Shown here piece after piece: positions 30,090 to 43,300 of a stretch of DNA of 64,000 nt; position 1 is the first letter of the stretch, and each line of letters starts with the position of its first letter. The translations under genes were made by a program, and so were the position numbers. Source of the stretch: Mantamonas sphyraenae (Eukaryota > CRuMs > Mantamonadidae). Under the pieces are notes generated by a model. It worked only from the letters and a program-made list of their open reading frames with translations. It was not told the origin of the DNA and did not search any database. Where the stretch lies: positions 310,001 through 374,000 of the forward strand of contig JAPMXV010000030.1 of assembly GCA_026936335.1 (NCBI GenBank). Reading direction: 5' to 3'.

Positions 30090-33000
30090 TCACTCGGTCA
30101 TTCCATTTCCCCCTCGCACCAGGCTCCCGCCTCGCTTCTGTGCCTCCTCCTTGCGCACCTGATCCTGCCTGGCCATGTGGCTGCGTCGTTCCCGCAAAAG
30201 GCTCTCCGTTTCTAGGATCAGCCTCACCCACACCGGCTTGTTTGCCTCCACACGCTCCCGTGCCACTGTTGCAACAAGCACCTCCTTGCGTTCCTCCAGC
30301 TGCGCCACACTCAGCGGTGCCAGCTCGGCCTCGTCGTCACTGAGCTCCACTTCCTCCTCCCCTCCTTCTGCTCCGTAGTCGATGAACATCAGCTCTCGCT
30401 CCACAGAAGCCTCGTAGAATGACAATCCCAGCTCCGAAAACATCTCCTGCGACTCCTTCAGCAGCGTCTTGCGGAACGACGCCTCGCGCAGCTCCCATCC
30501 AGCTGACGACGAGTTCCCCGCGCCTTCGTCCTTCACATTCAGCGCCCCCGTGCGCTCTGGATGCTTCACGTCGTGACGTGCAATGTCTGCACGCACCAAC
30601 GCACGCTCCAGCGCCATTTCGTTGCCCTTTCGCTTCGCTTCCACAGTTTCCATCCACGTCGCCAACGCCGCAGCCACCCTGCCCGTCAGCCAACTCTGCT
30701 TGCCGTCGTAGTAGTTCAGACGAGCGTGTGCAAACTCAAACACTCGCTCGTACTTTTTCATCGCCTTGTGCACCTGCGCACACAGAGTCTGGTACTCCCG
30801 CCGTTCCTTCTCCCGTCTACGCACCCCGTCCCTGTTTTGCAGCATAGCATGCCGCGCGATGCGCCTGTTGTTCCTCTCCCATCCCCAGTAGCCCACATGT
30901 AGCAGTGTCACAAGCGTCACATACAACGTGGACGTGGTTTGTGGCGCACGTTCCAGCTCCCTGCTTGCCTCCTGCGCACGTTCCAGTGCTTCCTTGTGTT
31001 CCCCACGATTGTGATGCAGCATTGCCAGCGCAGCATACACTGCGCTCCGCTTCCCGCTGTCCTCCGTCTCTGCCCACTCGCGCAGCCGCTGCAGTTTCGA
31101 CCCCAGCCGCGCCGCCTCGGTCAACTCGCCCAGCAGGATCAACACCACCATCTGCAGACTCTGCACTTCCAGAAGGATCGACTTGTCGTGCAGCTCCTGC
31201 ACAAGCTTCACCAGGTAGCCCAGCTCCATCTGCGCACGCTCCAGCTCCCCTTCCAAGAAGGCAATCACAGCCAATCGCAGCAGCACCTTGCTCCTCTTGC
31301 GCGAGTCGCCCAGGTCCTCGTACACCGAAGCCGCACGCTTCAGCTCGTTGCTGGCACCCGCCCAGTTGCCTTGCACATACTCCAGATACGCACCTTGTTC
31401 GCTTACCAGTGCCCCCGACGACTTGCTTCGCAGATACATGCTCAGCTCCCCCGCACGCTGCCGGTACTCTTTGGCTTTGCTCAGGTTGCACGACAACACC
31501 GCTGCCAGCGACGCCTCCGCCACAACCAGCGTCTGCAGAAGCAGATCCCGTGTCGTTTGTCCATCAAACGACGACGACAACGCACGCGGGCCCAGTTGCT
31601 TCAGCGCCATCAGCGTGCTGTTCACTGCCTTTTCCACCTCGTTCTGCTCGTAATGACACACCGCCAGCAGTTGATACAGACGCGCCACCGTGCGAACCTC
31701 TTCGTCGTACTCTTCCTCGTCCGCCGAATCCCCGTCGCGCCGCCCTCCTCCACGTCGACGCAGTGTGCCCAGTCCCAAGAACCCACTGCTGCTGCTGCTT
31801 TCGTCCTCCATAATGTCTTGGATCGCAGACGACGGCAACGGCTGCTCCAGCAGTTCCAGCCCTTCTTCCAATTCCGATTGCGCACGTTCCTTTCGCTCAA
31901 TGCCCAGGTACGCCTCTGCAAGCTCCAAGCGCAGACGCGCTCCCTCCACACCTTCGCTCAACAGCGGCACCACCGTGCGTTGGAACGCCTCGTTCGAATC
32001 ATCCACCGCTCCGTCCTTGCTTGCGCCATCGCTTGCGCCATCGCTTCCTGTGCCGCCGCTGCTGTTGTTCCCGTCGTCGCCACTGCCCAGCCGTCGTGTC
32101 TTGTTGCCCACAGGCTCTTGGATCGGCCTCCAGCCATACTCGGGGTCATCGCCGTCATGTTGCCGTCGCCATAAAGCATGTTGCTGTCCAGCAGATGCTT
32201 CTTTGCCTGCACCACCCCATCTTGAGCAGGTACACGGCGTCGTAAAAGTCGCCCACGTTCAAGGCCTGCGTGCCTGCCTTTTCGAAAAACACCGCCGCCC
32301 TGTCCGCGCGTCCGGCCGTCGCGTAGTAGTCCGACACCATGTTGTACACAAAGGGAAGGTGCGGGGTGTTGCGCACATTCCAATCGGCCACCACGCCGCG
32401 CACCTTGCGACACCAGCTTTCCACACGCTCCAGCCGCGAAACGTGCAACTGGAACAGCGAGCTGGCAAACTCCAGCCGAGTTGTGTGTCCTCGCACCGGC
32501 ACGAAAATCTCCATCGCCACAAGGGTGCGCACCGCCCTCTTCAACACATTGCTACGTCCTGCCAGCTCGCTCGACTTGTTCGTGGCCTTGACGCTGCCGG
32601 CAATGTCGATCAGCTCGCGCACGGAAAATTGTTGCCCGATCGCGCTGCCACATTCCAGCACGTGCCTCAGGTGCAACGGGAACCTGTCCACGCGCTTGGC
32701 CAGGATATCACTGTGCGACTCGATGCCAAACTTGCTCACATTGCTGCCTGGTCGCACACGAACGCGGTTGGTCTCCCTGTCCAGGCGGATCATTGAGTTT
32801 TCTGCAAGCGCACGCATCAGCATCTCGCACCACAGCGGCGAGCCACCGCAGTGCTGGTCCAGCATAAGCAACACAGGCAGCGGCAACACGAGCTCGTCCA
32901 CATCCACCGCCATGTTGACCGCCTTTTGGGCCACGCACACACACTCCTTCACACTCAATGGCCCCACCTGGATCACTTCCGTGTCTTCTCGGTTCATCAG

Positions 33001-34208
33001 CATCGCCAACACAGGGTGCTTCACGTGCATGCCCCGGCCCGTGCCTTCCACCCCTCCCACACCGTCGCCGCCCAACGCCGCCTCGCCACCCCTGCCTTCC
33101 TCATCTTCCTCCACCTCTTCCTCCAGACCCATCATTGTGGCCAACGAACGCTCGGGGATCTTGGCCTTGTAGCGTTCGTGGGGCTGCGTCATGGCCGCCT
33201 GGATCAGATCCGTGTCGTCTTCGTCCACCGCAAAGCCTCCCATCAGTTCCGGCTGCTCCAGGCCGATGCCAGCGAACAAAGCACGCTCCTTTGCCTCCAG
33301 ATCCAACATCTGGTCGTGATCTTCGATGTGGCCAATCTTGCGGCGCACGTCCAACTGCTTACTCAGCGGACGGGTCACAAACAACAGCAGGAGGTTGGGC
33401 ACATGTAGCATCAGGTCTGCACACAGCTGCCACGACGGCTCGTCCATCCATTGTGCGTTTTCAAGCACCACCACAACGGGACACTGCGCCGTCGCCTCAA
33501 GAAACAGGTCCACAAACAGCTTTCGGGTCACCGACCCACGCAGTGTGCCCGACAGAGACTCGGTGTACTCTGTCTCGGGCATCACCCACGGCATGACCGC
33601 GTTCAACAGCGGCAGGCGGTCCACGTACGACGGGTTCTTCCGGATGATGCCGTACACTCCCTCTCCACCTCGTCCGTCTTCCAGCGACATCAGCGCCTGG
33701 AACACACTCTGGAACGATGCATACGCCGTGTTGACGGCTCGCAGATCGGCATTGCCTGTGAGGACCGGCACGTCGCAGTACTCACACAGATACCCAAACT
33801 GTCGTACCAGAGCGCTCTTTCCATACCCAGGCGGTCCCTCCACAACCACACACCGCGACGCACCCGTCTTTACAAGGTTGTTCAGTTGCGTCTGCAGCCG
33901 GCGGTACTCTTCACGCCGCCCAAAGAACAGATGGTCCAACAACTCCTCAGGCGCATCCGCAGATGACAACACACGCGGGCGCCTGCTCAACATGCCCGGC
34001 TTCGTCAGCCCGGCCTCTCGCACAAGTTTGGCCAGCCGTTGGGCTTTCATGGTCTCGCGACGCGTGCGGTTGCGCAGCTCGTTCGCCTTTGCTTGTCGTT
34101 CGGCCTCGTTGGCCTGCTTCTCCACCAAACTCTCCTCCGCAGCCCCTTCCTCACGCACCTCGTTGTCAACGGCACCTTCGCCACGGTGTTCCCCTCTAGG
34201 ACTGCTGC

Positions 34209-34241
<33 letters not shown>

Positions 34242-37200
34242 CTGCATCGCCTCCGCTGTCGGTGCCTCGTTCGCTGCTGCTCGCTCCGCGAGGGCTCTCG
34301 GACCCATCGGATGAACTGCTTCCGTGGCGCGATGACCGTCCCTTGAGGCGGACAGGCGTTTGTTGTTTCTGTTTTTGTTGTTGCTGCTGCTCGTGCTGCT
34401 CGTGCTGCTCCAGGCCACGCTGCAGAAACAAGTACCTCTGCACCGCCTCGCCATCCTTGGCCAGCTGTTGGCGCGTCTCTGCCTTTTGCTCTTTCCACGT
34501 CGACTTGAACGACGTCACGCGTGCCTGCACAGAGTGCACAACCTGCGACCCTTCCGTCAGACTGGCCAGTACTCCATTGTCGGCCACCATCTTGTCCCAA
34601 AACTCAAGGAATCCGGCCACGCCTTGCGCACGCTCCATCGCAAGCACGTTGTCGTCCCCCATCATATAGTACAGCACCGAACCCTCTCCCAAAATGGCAC
34701 GAAGAACACGCAACACAGTTGCAGGGTTGGGTGGAGGGTCGCCGGCGCGCGACGACGTCGATGCCATCCTGCGCTTGCTACTCCTTCCGCTCTCGCCATA
34801 CTCGTCTTCCTCCTCGTCTTCGTCTTTGCCCTCTTCTTCTTGCTCAGCAGCCAGGCGGGCAGCCTCCTCGGCTTCGGCTTTGCGCCGTTGCGCTTCGCGT
34901 AGATATGCGAGAAGCGTGGTCAGCATGAAGCTGAGCAGCGCTTCGGGCTCCTCACGATTGGGCAAACGCGGCATGGAACCAGAGTTGATGTACTCCACAA
35001 TGGCCATCAGGCGGTTGACGTACTTTTGCATCACATCACTCTTGTCCGTGCTGGTCAACACAAGCAGCGCCACACGGATGCTCAGTTCAAGTGGGTCTTC
35101 GCATGTGAGCTGGTCCTTCTCGCCACGCTTGCCAATGCCGAGCCTGTTGATTGCCTGGCGCAGTTGGTTTGTGCTGTGATCTGCCGCCAGCTCGATGCCA
35201 TCCTCCTCCTGCGGCAGCAGCTTCAGCTTGCTCAGCAGCAGGTAGCACACGTCCAGCAAATCCACTTGGTTCTTGTCAACCCATGTGTGAAACGGTGCCA
35301 TGCGCAGCCACCTTCCGTCCAGTCCGCCCGCTGCCGACATTGAGCGTCCGCTGCTCCCTCCGCTTTTGCGTTCCTGCTCTGCCTCCGCCGTCTTACCCGT
35401 CTCTCCACTGCCCTGACTCGACGACGACGATGACGCTGACAACGACCGTGCCGAGGATGAGGCTGCTGCCTGCACCTGTGTCAACCCGACAATGTGCTCC
35501 TGAAGTGTGGACGACGTATGCAGGTAATCCAGAAGTAATGACGTCAGCTGTACCATGTGCACGCGCACGTGCATGTCGTCAATGTCCTCCAGCTCGCTCT
35601 TTTTGCTGCGAATGAAATACAGCATCGACTTGAGTGCCAGCAGCGGCAGATCCATCTCACGAGTCACAGGAGGCCCCTGTTCCGCAAACACCTCCATGTG
35701 GATCATGGAGGAGCGAAAGAATGGCAGCGCCTGCTGTGTTTGCGTGTCCACGCGCCATTCGTGGTAGTGCACTGTCTTGAGCACGTTCATCGTGTACACC
35801 AAAAGCATGTCCTTTGGCCCCTTCAGTGGGAACAGCTCCATGCAGCTAAGCAACCATGGCCTCCACGCACTGTTGGCCATCATATGTGCACAGTTGCCAG
35901 GGTTCTTCATCAGCAGCACGTTGATGTCCTGCAACAACTTCTCCATCGTCTCCTTCTCCGCCGTGTGGCCCAGCACGAGCAACATGGCACGCAGAGCGTA
36001 GATGTTGCGCAGCTTCATCTCAAATGCAGTCGTTATCGCCGACTCGCTGGGCTCTGCAAGCTCAAAGTCGCCCAGCAGCCAGCGGAACATCACGTTGTAC
36101 AGGTCCCAGTTGAACCCGTACGCTTGCACCTCGTCGCACACGTACTTGAAGATAAGCTCGCTCAGCGCCGCGTTGGTGTCTTCCACCTTGGTATGCACAA
36201 GCTTTACCATCAACTGCAGCCCCACGAGACGCACACGTCGCTCGGGATGGCTCAGAAGCTTCAGAAATGTATCCACGCCACCCAACCACCACAGATTGTC
36301 GTACAGCTTCTGCACCACCTCAGGGTCGGTGTTTGACAATGATCGTACAGTGGTGCGCACGTCGCTAAACGACACACCTCCTCCGCCGCCTCTGGGGCTG
36401 CTCGACGACGATCCGGCATGGTCCAACTCGCCCGTGTCGCTGTCGCTCCTCTTGCTCAATGCCCCACTTTGCGCGCTGCTGCCAGCGCTATCTGATGACA
36501 CCTTGCGCGTCAACGAGCCCATCCTGGACAAAGACTTGATGCTCGTGCTGGGTGACGGCTCGTTGGACGAATCACCAGCACTGCCGCCAACTGTTGCATC
36601 ACCTCGCCCAGTGCTGCTGCTGCTGGACGATGTTGTACTCTGTTCCACCAGCATGCCGTTTTCGTCGTATGTCTGCGCCACCGAATCGACCACAACAAAG
36701 TCGTAGAACATGGCCAGGACCTCGTACAGCGAGTTGCTGTCTGTACATGTGTGCATAAAGTCCAAAAAGGCCTGTGTGGTCTTGTGAGTCAGAGCCCCGT
36801 CGTATTTGCTGTCAATGAGCTCGCTGATCAACTTGAGAATGCGGCGGCGGTATTCCTGGATTTGAGCCTGTGGAGGGCGCTCCAGCATCACCTCTCCCGT
36901 CTTGTAGTGCAACATAGTGTACCCCAGCGAGTAGGCCTGGCGTTCGTCCCACAAAAACACGCGCACCAGCTCGAGCAGGTCTCCCAGGGACACAGCCTTG
37001 TGGAAAAAGGCGTAGTCGCGCGCAAAGGTGGTCTCCATCCACTCCACCCACGACAGCAGCATCGATCTGTCACAGTAGATCCACACACGCGCGTCCACAA
37101 ACAGCTTCTTGTGAGCCATGCTTGAAAACGAAGAGGGAAACGCACGTGCAAGGTCTTGCAATGCATGAAAGATGTCATAGTCCAACACACTGGGCTTGGT

Positions 37201-40200
37201 CCTGCGAAGCACTCGGTTCAACATGTCCACCAGTTCAATCTGGGCCTCGTATGCCCCTTTGGCCATCGACGGCGCGTCCCTGCTGTGCTCGGACGACTCG
37301 TTGATCATGCGCCAGCTTACGAGAACATCCAACAGCACACCGATCAGTTGATACAGCATGTGCGACTGTTCACTGTCTCGCGTCGCCTCGTTGCTTGCCC
37401 CTGCTGTGCTGGGTGAAAGCGGGGCAGAGTTGCTCTTGCTCTCGTCGCCCGATGATGCGCCCCCTGCGTTGTCGCCGCCGCCCTCGCCGTTTACAAGCAG
37501 CTCGGTCATGTTCAGCAGCTGCGTGAGGCTCTCGTCCATTGCAAACCGCTTCGATTTTGTGTCACTTCCCTCCAACGCCTCCATCGTACTCTTGCCGAGT
37601 GCGTCGAGCTGTGCCAGAAGCAGCTCATCGGCCCCAGCCAAGGCCCCCGGCTGCTGCTGTTCCTCTCCATCTTGCTTTTCACTCCCATCTCCCCCGTTTG
37701 TGGCATTCTCTTCCAATTTCAGTGTCGGTATGCCGTCCAATGAATTCTTCTGTGCGTGCTCGTCGGAGGCCACTTTGAGCAGATCGACTCCGACGGGCAA
37801 GTTGTACGGGTTTCGCTTAAGAAGCGGCTTGAGCAAAGGCAAGAGTTGACGCAGTCCACCTGCACTCGAGAGAGTGCTGCTAATGTGGGTTGTGCTGCTA
37901 AACAACACCTTGCCTCGTGCGGTGAGGTTCCAGTGTTCGTTGAGGTCAATGGCCACATTGCCTGTGCTCCAGTGTGCGCTGTACTGCGCCAACGACATCT
38001 GATTCAGCATCTTGGAGGTGCTGGGTGCGGTGCGACGCAGGTTGGGTCCAGCCTCATACAGCTCCCGCAGCTGCTCATCGTCGGCACCTCCACGCAACAG
38101 GCACACCTGGCCCAACTCGCCAAACAGGGCCCGGTTTACACGCCCCTCGTTCTCATCCTCGTCTGTGCTGCCCGTGTTGCGTGCACCCAGAAAGCCCAGC
38201 ACTGACACGGAACGGCTGTTGGCTGAGGCCATGGCTGGCCCGTTGCCCAGAGTCAGGTTGACCATTTCTACATCCAAGCGGGGCACGGCCATTTCCTGCG
38301 AGCCCACCTCTTCGCCGTCCACGTACAGGGTGACAGTGCCGTCCTGGGGCACGCGGTCGTATGTGTGTCGCAGCGACACAAAATACCACTGACCCGGGTT
38401 GAAGGTGTGCCGCGCAAAGTGGGCCACCGAGTCGACGTCGCTGCGCTTGCCCAACACCACGCGGTACTTGAGATTGTGTTCGTCAAAGAAGCAGTCGATG
38501 CCCGTGCCCTTGTCTGTGCTGATGTTGAACAGACGCGGCAGATGTTTCACTTGAGTTCGCGACGAGCTGACTTGGATCTCGTCCACCGTCATGCCTGGTG
38601 CGCTGAAACCCTCAATGCGCACCCACATGCACATTGTGTATCCGATGTGTTCGCACACACGCCAGGTCACGGTGTTGGTGGAGCACAGCCCCGTGCTGAA
38701 TCCGTCCAGCGAGAACACAGCTTCAGGCAGCTCATCAAACTCCATCAATGAGCGCCATGTGCGCAACAGTTCCACGGAGCGACCGTACTTTTCGGCTGCA
38801 ATGCATTGCGATGCATACTGTGCAAACAAATGGATGGCCTGCGGAGAAATGGAGCACCGTGCAAGGGTACGAAACAGCGCAAGGGCACGTGTGTGCAATG
38901 ACGACGAGCGCACCTCGGGAAGATAACTCAGCACATAGTCCAGCACCATCATTTGGGCGGCCACACGCAGGTTGAACGAGAGATGATCCACCAACTGGGC
39001 GACCATTTCCAGCACCTGACTTTGCAGTTCGTGCTCCAGCACGGGCAACAGCGCCACCAGCAGTGGCGCCATTGTTGGTGACTTGATGACATACTCTCCG
39101 TTCAGGGCAAATTCCCCCTTGCCCACAATGGCCTCAAAGGGCCACGGATAAAACTCGCTGCCAAACACCGACCCAGACACAGCTGCGCAGGTGTGTAGGT
39201 GTGTGTGTGTGTGTTGTGTGAGTGACGTATGGTGTGACTGTACGGGAAAACCACACATGTAGGATGCCTGTGGGGGCGAGGGAAACATCCAAACACGTAC
39301 ATGTCTGCGTGGGTTGCTGGCCTGTGCGCGCTCGCGGTTGTCGAAGCATCTGCGCAGTGTGCGGGTTCCCGCCAGCCCTCTGCGTCAGTGCTCGCTTTCC
39401 ATACCACCACCACCACACACACACACAGTGGAACAAAATCACGCGTTTGGGCCTCCCACCCCGCAGGGACGGCGCTGGTGCAGCCGCGTGTGCGTGCGGG
39501 GAGCGTGGCTTCGAAATGGTTGTGCAGAGGGGGTTACCGGCGTGACACCCACGCCCCAGTCTGACGCACCCTGCACTCCACTTACCATGTGAAAGAGGGC
39601 AGCCAGCAGACCAGGCATCTGCACACGCGACACGTTGTTGACCAGAAAGAGGCGCAGCTTTTGCACGGCTGTGCGGTTGCGTGTCTGTTCGCTCTCGCTG
39701 GTGTTGGCTTGGAAAAAGTGCTTTTGAGCAAACTCCCACTCGCGTCGCTCCCGCTCCACTGCCTGCCTGTCCATGTCAAACAGGCTCGTGATGGTGTCAT
39801 CCACCCCAATGTGCACACTCTTGGGCCCTGAATCATCCTCGTCGGCCGCCCTGTCTTCGTCGGCCCCGGCCTCCAGATTCGCTGAGCTCCCGCCCCTGAA
39901 GAAGCCCCACCGACGTCCCCCGCCTTGTTGCTCTCCACTCACGCCGTCCATCAAATTGCCCGTCGCTTGTTGACTGGGCCGCGTCTCACTGGCCGATGTG
40001 TTTGCCTTTCCCGCATTCTCCTCCTGCTGTGCGCCGCTCTGGCTGCTGCTGCTCCCGACGCCTTCGCCTGCCGGTGCTTCCGCGCCTGTCCAGGCAACGT
40101 CCTTGAGCCCTGTGTGGACACACAGCTGGTCCAGCAGGAATAGATGCAATCCTGCTGCATTGGCGCTGTTTTGCACTTTCAGATACCTCAGAAAGTGCGT

Positions 40201-40236
40201 TTGGAACGCTGCAGACGCGTCCACGTTCTGCGCCAT
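30090..40236 (-). CDS. Giant fusion: neurobeachin/LRBA-type ConA-ARM half plus ADCY10-like ATPase-TPR half
   Basis: Exon 1 is 40236-39586, with a GTAAGT donor; exon 2 begins after an AG at 39183, with a one-base phase mismatch at the join. Two further one-base deletions (~32217 in a G run, ~32152) restore a single protein of about 3,248 aa. Both halves lie in one uninterrupted frame across 39182-32220, so the fusion is not an annotation artefact. The first half has a concanavalin-like LamG domain (~38720-38040) and helical repeats resembling neurobeachin/LRBA (~37200-35500), but no PH-BEACH or WD40. After a Ser/Glu-rich linker come an AAA_16-type ATPase ([12 protein letters not shown]-loop [10 protein letters not shown] ~33825-33860, [18 protein letters not shown]) and TPR-like repeats to the end, as in soluble adenylyl cyclase but without cyclase domains. 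A membrane-traffic scaffold with nucleotide-dependent switching is inferred. Confidence 0.75.
39184..39585 (-). other. Probable ~400-nt intron of the giant fusion gene
   Basis: Runs from a consensus GTAAGT donor to a pyrimidine/CA-rich tract ending CTGCGCAG. It contains CA repeats and no conserved coding signal. The phases of the flanking exons differ by one base, so either a G is missing at the acceptor or a small internal exon is not recognised (one candidate follows CCCCCACAG near 39270). Confidence 0.55.
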
Positions 40237-40301
40237 CCGTCAAAACTTGTTTTCTTTGCCGAGCTCGTGCTTCATTGCTTGGGTTCATCCCCTCCACTCA
40301 C

Positions 40302-43300
40302 TCAATCATCCGTCTCCTTCAGCACCTGCGCCTTGAAGATGCCCCGCAGCGTGCTGGGAATCTCCTTGGTGTCCAGGCACACAAAGCCAGTGCCAGCCGG
40401 CAACTGGGACACCAATCGATCAGCCTGGTCCGAAAACGAGGCAATGAACAGAATGAAAGCGCCCACCTTTCGGTCCTGTGTCAGAGCGCGTCCCAGCTCC
40501 TCGCCACTGATGGCGTAGCGGTCCAGATTGGCATCTGAGATGACAAAGGCAAAGTAGTCGTCGCCTTCCTCCTCGCGCACAGCCTTGATGGCACTCTCGG
40601 CCGCCTGAACTGTGCTGTCACCCGACATGCAGTACTGTGCATGTGCATGCATGCGTTGCAACACGCTGAACATCTCCTTCTTGTTCGCAGGCGGCTTGCC
40701 CCAGTTCACCAGCGGGATGGCTGGTCCATCGCCCGAGTGGCCCACCACAGAGTAGTCAAACTTGCGGTCAAACCCGTCCAGCGATTCCATGATCATGCAC
40801 GTGGTCTCCAGCACCCTGTTCAGGCGCTGATCCCACCCGTTGAAGCGGTACATGGATCCGGAGATGTCGATGGCAAACCGCAGCCGCTTGGGCTTCTCCT
40901 GATGGAACGGATCCTCGTTGTCGTCGCCTCTGCGTCTGTAAATGGTCTTTGTGCCGGTGATGCCTTCCACAAGCTTGCCATCGTCCAAGTCGCCCGATGT
41001 CTGATGCTTCAGCCACACACGCTCCTTGCTCTTCGCTTCCAGCCCCTCCAGGATGTTGCGCAGTTGTGCAATCTCCTTGGCCACACTGTTGTAGATCTTG
41101 TCATACTGCTCCGCGTGGAATTCGCTCATTTCGATTTCCTTCAACCGCTCTGCGTACGCCTTTTTGGCCATCTCACGCGCCCGCTGACGCACCTCGTCCG
41201 ACACAGCGGCCTTGACATCGTCGGGCACCTGGTGCACGGGGAAGCCACCATCCATACGATAGGGACCCCCGGCACCACCAAGTCCCGCTGTGTCTGCGCC
41301 TCCGGTGCCTCCCATCCATTGGTTGCCACCCACGTGCGGGTTGCCATCGGGCGCTTTGCCGTGCTTGGGATTACCCGACGGCTTCTTGCCCTCGTCGTAT
41401 TCATACTCCACCTTCATGCCGCCTGCGGCTTCAGCAGGCAGACCGACCATGGTGCGCCACTCACCCAGCTGACTTGCGAGCACTTCGGTGTCCAGCTGCC
41501 ACAAGCGAACCAGCCCGTTGCCTTGAAGCGAGGCCACACGGCCGTCGTCCAGCTGGCTCAATGCCACCACTGGGCTTACCGCTGTGGCACGTAGTTGCTG
41601 CGTCAGCAACTGTTGCACCGTGCCCTGTCGCAACATCGACGGCTTGCTCTTGCGCAGCAGTGGCGAGAACGACGGCACGTCGATTTCACGCCATGAGTCA
41701 CGTGCAAAGTCGGCCACCAACAGCTTGTTTGCTGCGTCCGGATGCTCCTCCGGCTCAATGTCCGAGTCTTGGGGAGCCATCAGCTGGGCACTCACCACTG
41801 TTTGCCGCTCGCCGTCAAACAGGGCTGCCTGAGTCGCCCAAGTCGTGTCCGCTGGCGCTACATGAGGCACAGTGTCCACCTGCAACTCTCCATCCTGCTT
41901 GCCTTCTGTCCGCACCCACTGGCCCAGGCTGCCGGAATAGCCCACACCGGCTCGTTGAAGACCGCTGGTGTTGCTGCTTCCCTGATTCCATGCGTCGCTG
42001 CCACCCACTTCGGCCACAGGCCATTGCGGTACACCGTTGCTGTTGCTGCTGCTACTGCTGTTCTCGTTGGCCTTCCAAGCGCCGGTGACGCCTCCGCCAT
42101 TCTGCGTGTCCACCTCAATGACGGTGCCCGCATCTGTGGCAATCCACAGAGTGTTGGGCGTGGGCACGTGCACGCGCTGGACCTGCACGCCTGCGGGCAG
42201 TTGCACATGGTGCACCTGACCCGCGCGGAGGTCAAACAGCGACAGTGCACTGTGCATGGGCCTGTAGGCAGCCACAACCCCGGCGTCGCTTTGCGCCGTT
42301 TCCACAAACAGCGGCAAGGATTGCAACGCACTGCTCAGGCGATACTGCGTAAAATCCAGCAGGCGCTGGCCCCACGACGGTTTGCCCTTGCTGTCCAGAC
42401 TCTGGTCGCTGGGAATGTCCAAAGAGCGACACTCGCGACGCCACGGATCCACCATCAACATGCGGTTGTACGCACCGGAGTACACCAGCAGCTGGTCACC
42501 CGATGCGGCCAGATGTGGTCGTTGCGGAGCGGCGTACTGCGGAAAGATCTCGTCCAGATCCAGCGAGGTGTGCTGCGCAAAATCAGGCCCTCGGAACGAG
42601 TAGATGCGCAGTGGGTTGTCGGCGAGCACATGCAACGAGTTGTCGTGGCTCAATCGAGCCATACCCAGAGCCGCGCCCTCGCCAGGCACTCTCCAATGAG
42701 CCTCCTGCTCACTAAACTCGTCCACACGGCCCATGACCATTTCGGTGTCCCGGTCCACACCTTTGCTCCACTTCCATGGCCCCTTGGTGCTCAGGTCGTA
42801 CGTGTCGACCTGGACGTGGGGCATTTGTGAGTCGGGAAAGGGCGTGCAGGGTGGCGGCGCGCACAGGGCTGGGCAACTTCTGCTCAGCTGCGACATCGAC
42901 GGAAAAGCGTGCTGCGTTGAAGCCCACAGGAATGCCGTGTTTCTGAAACACACTCATGACGTGTTCTTTCATCTGGCTGTCGTACGAGTCAAAGGAAAAC
43001 ACATTGTGGAGTGTGGCCAGCATGCCATCGCCTGGGAAGCGTTGGAGGTGACGCACGAGATTGACCAGCTCGCGCGTGGAGTACGGATACGTGAGGATGC
43101 CCTGGTCAACAAGTGCGCGGAGGTCTGCAAACGCGTCCGTCAGCTTGTCCAGGTAGTGTTCGCTCACGTCCGGAGCATAGCTCTTCAGCAGCGCAATCTC
43201 GCTCGCCTTGTCCGGATTGTCCACGTCAAAGGCGGAAAAGATGTCGCTGCACTCGCGCACCAGGTCGTTGCCCAAAAAGGGGAAGCCTGGCTTGTTGCCC

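Noticed and set aside
32155-39288. Treating the neurobeachin-like and ADCY10-like parts as two neighbouring genes
   Set aside because: Both lie in one continuous frame without a stop, promoter-like gap or second start between them.
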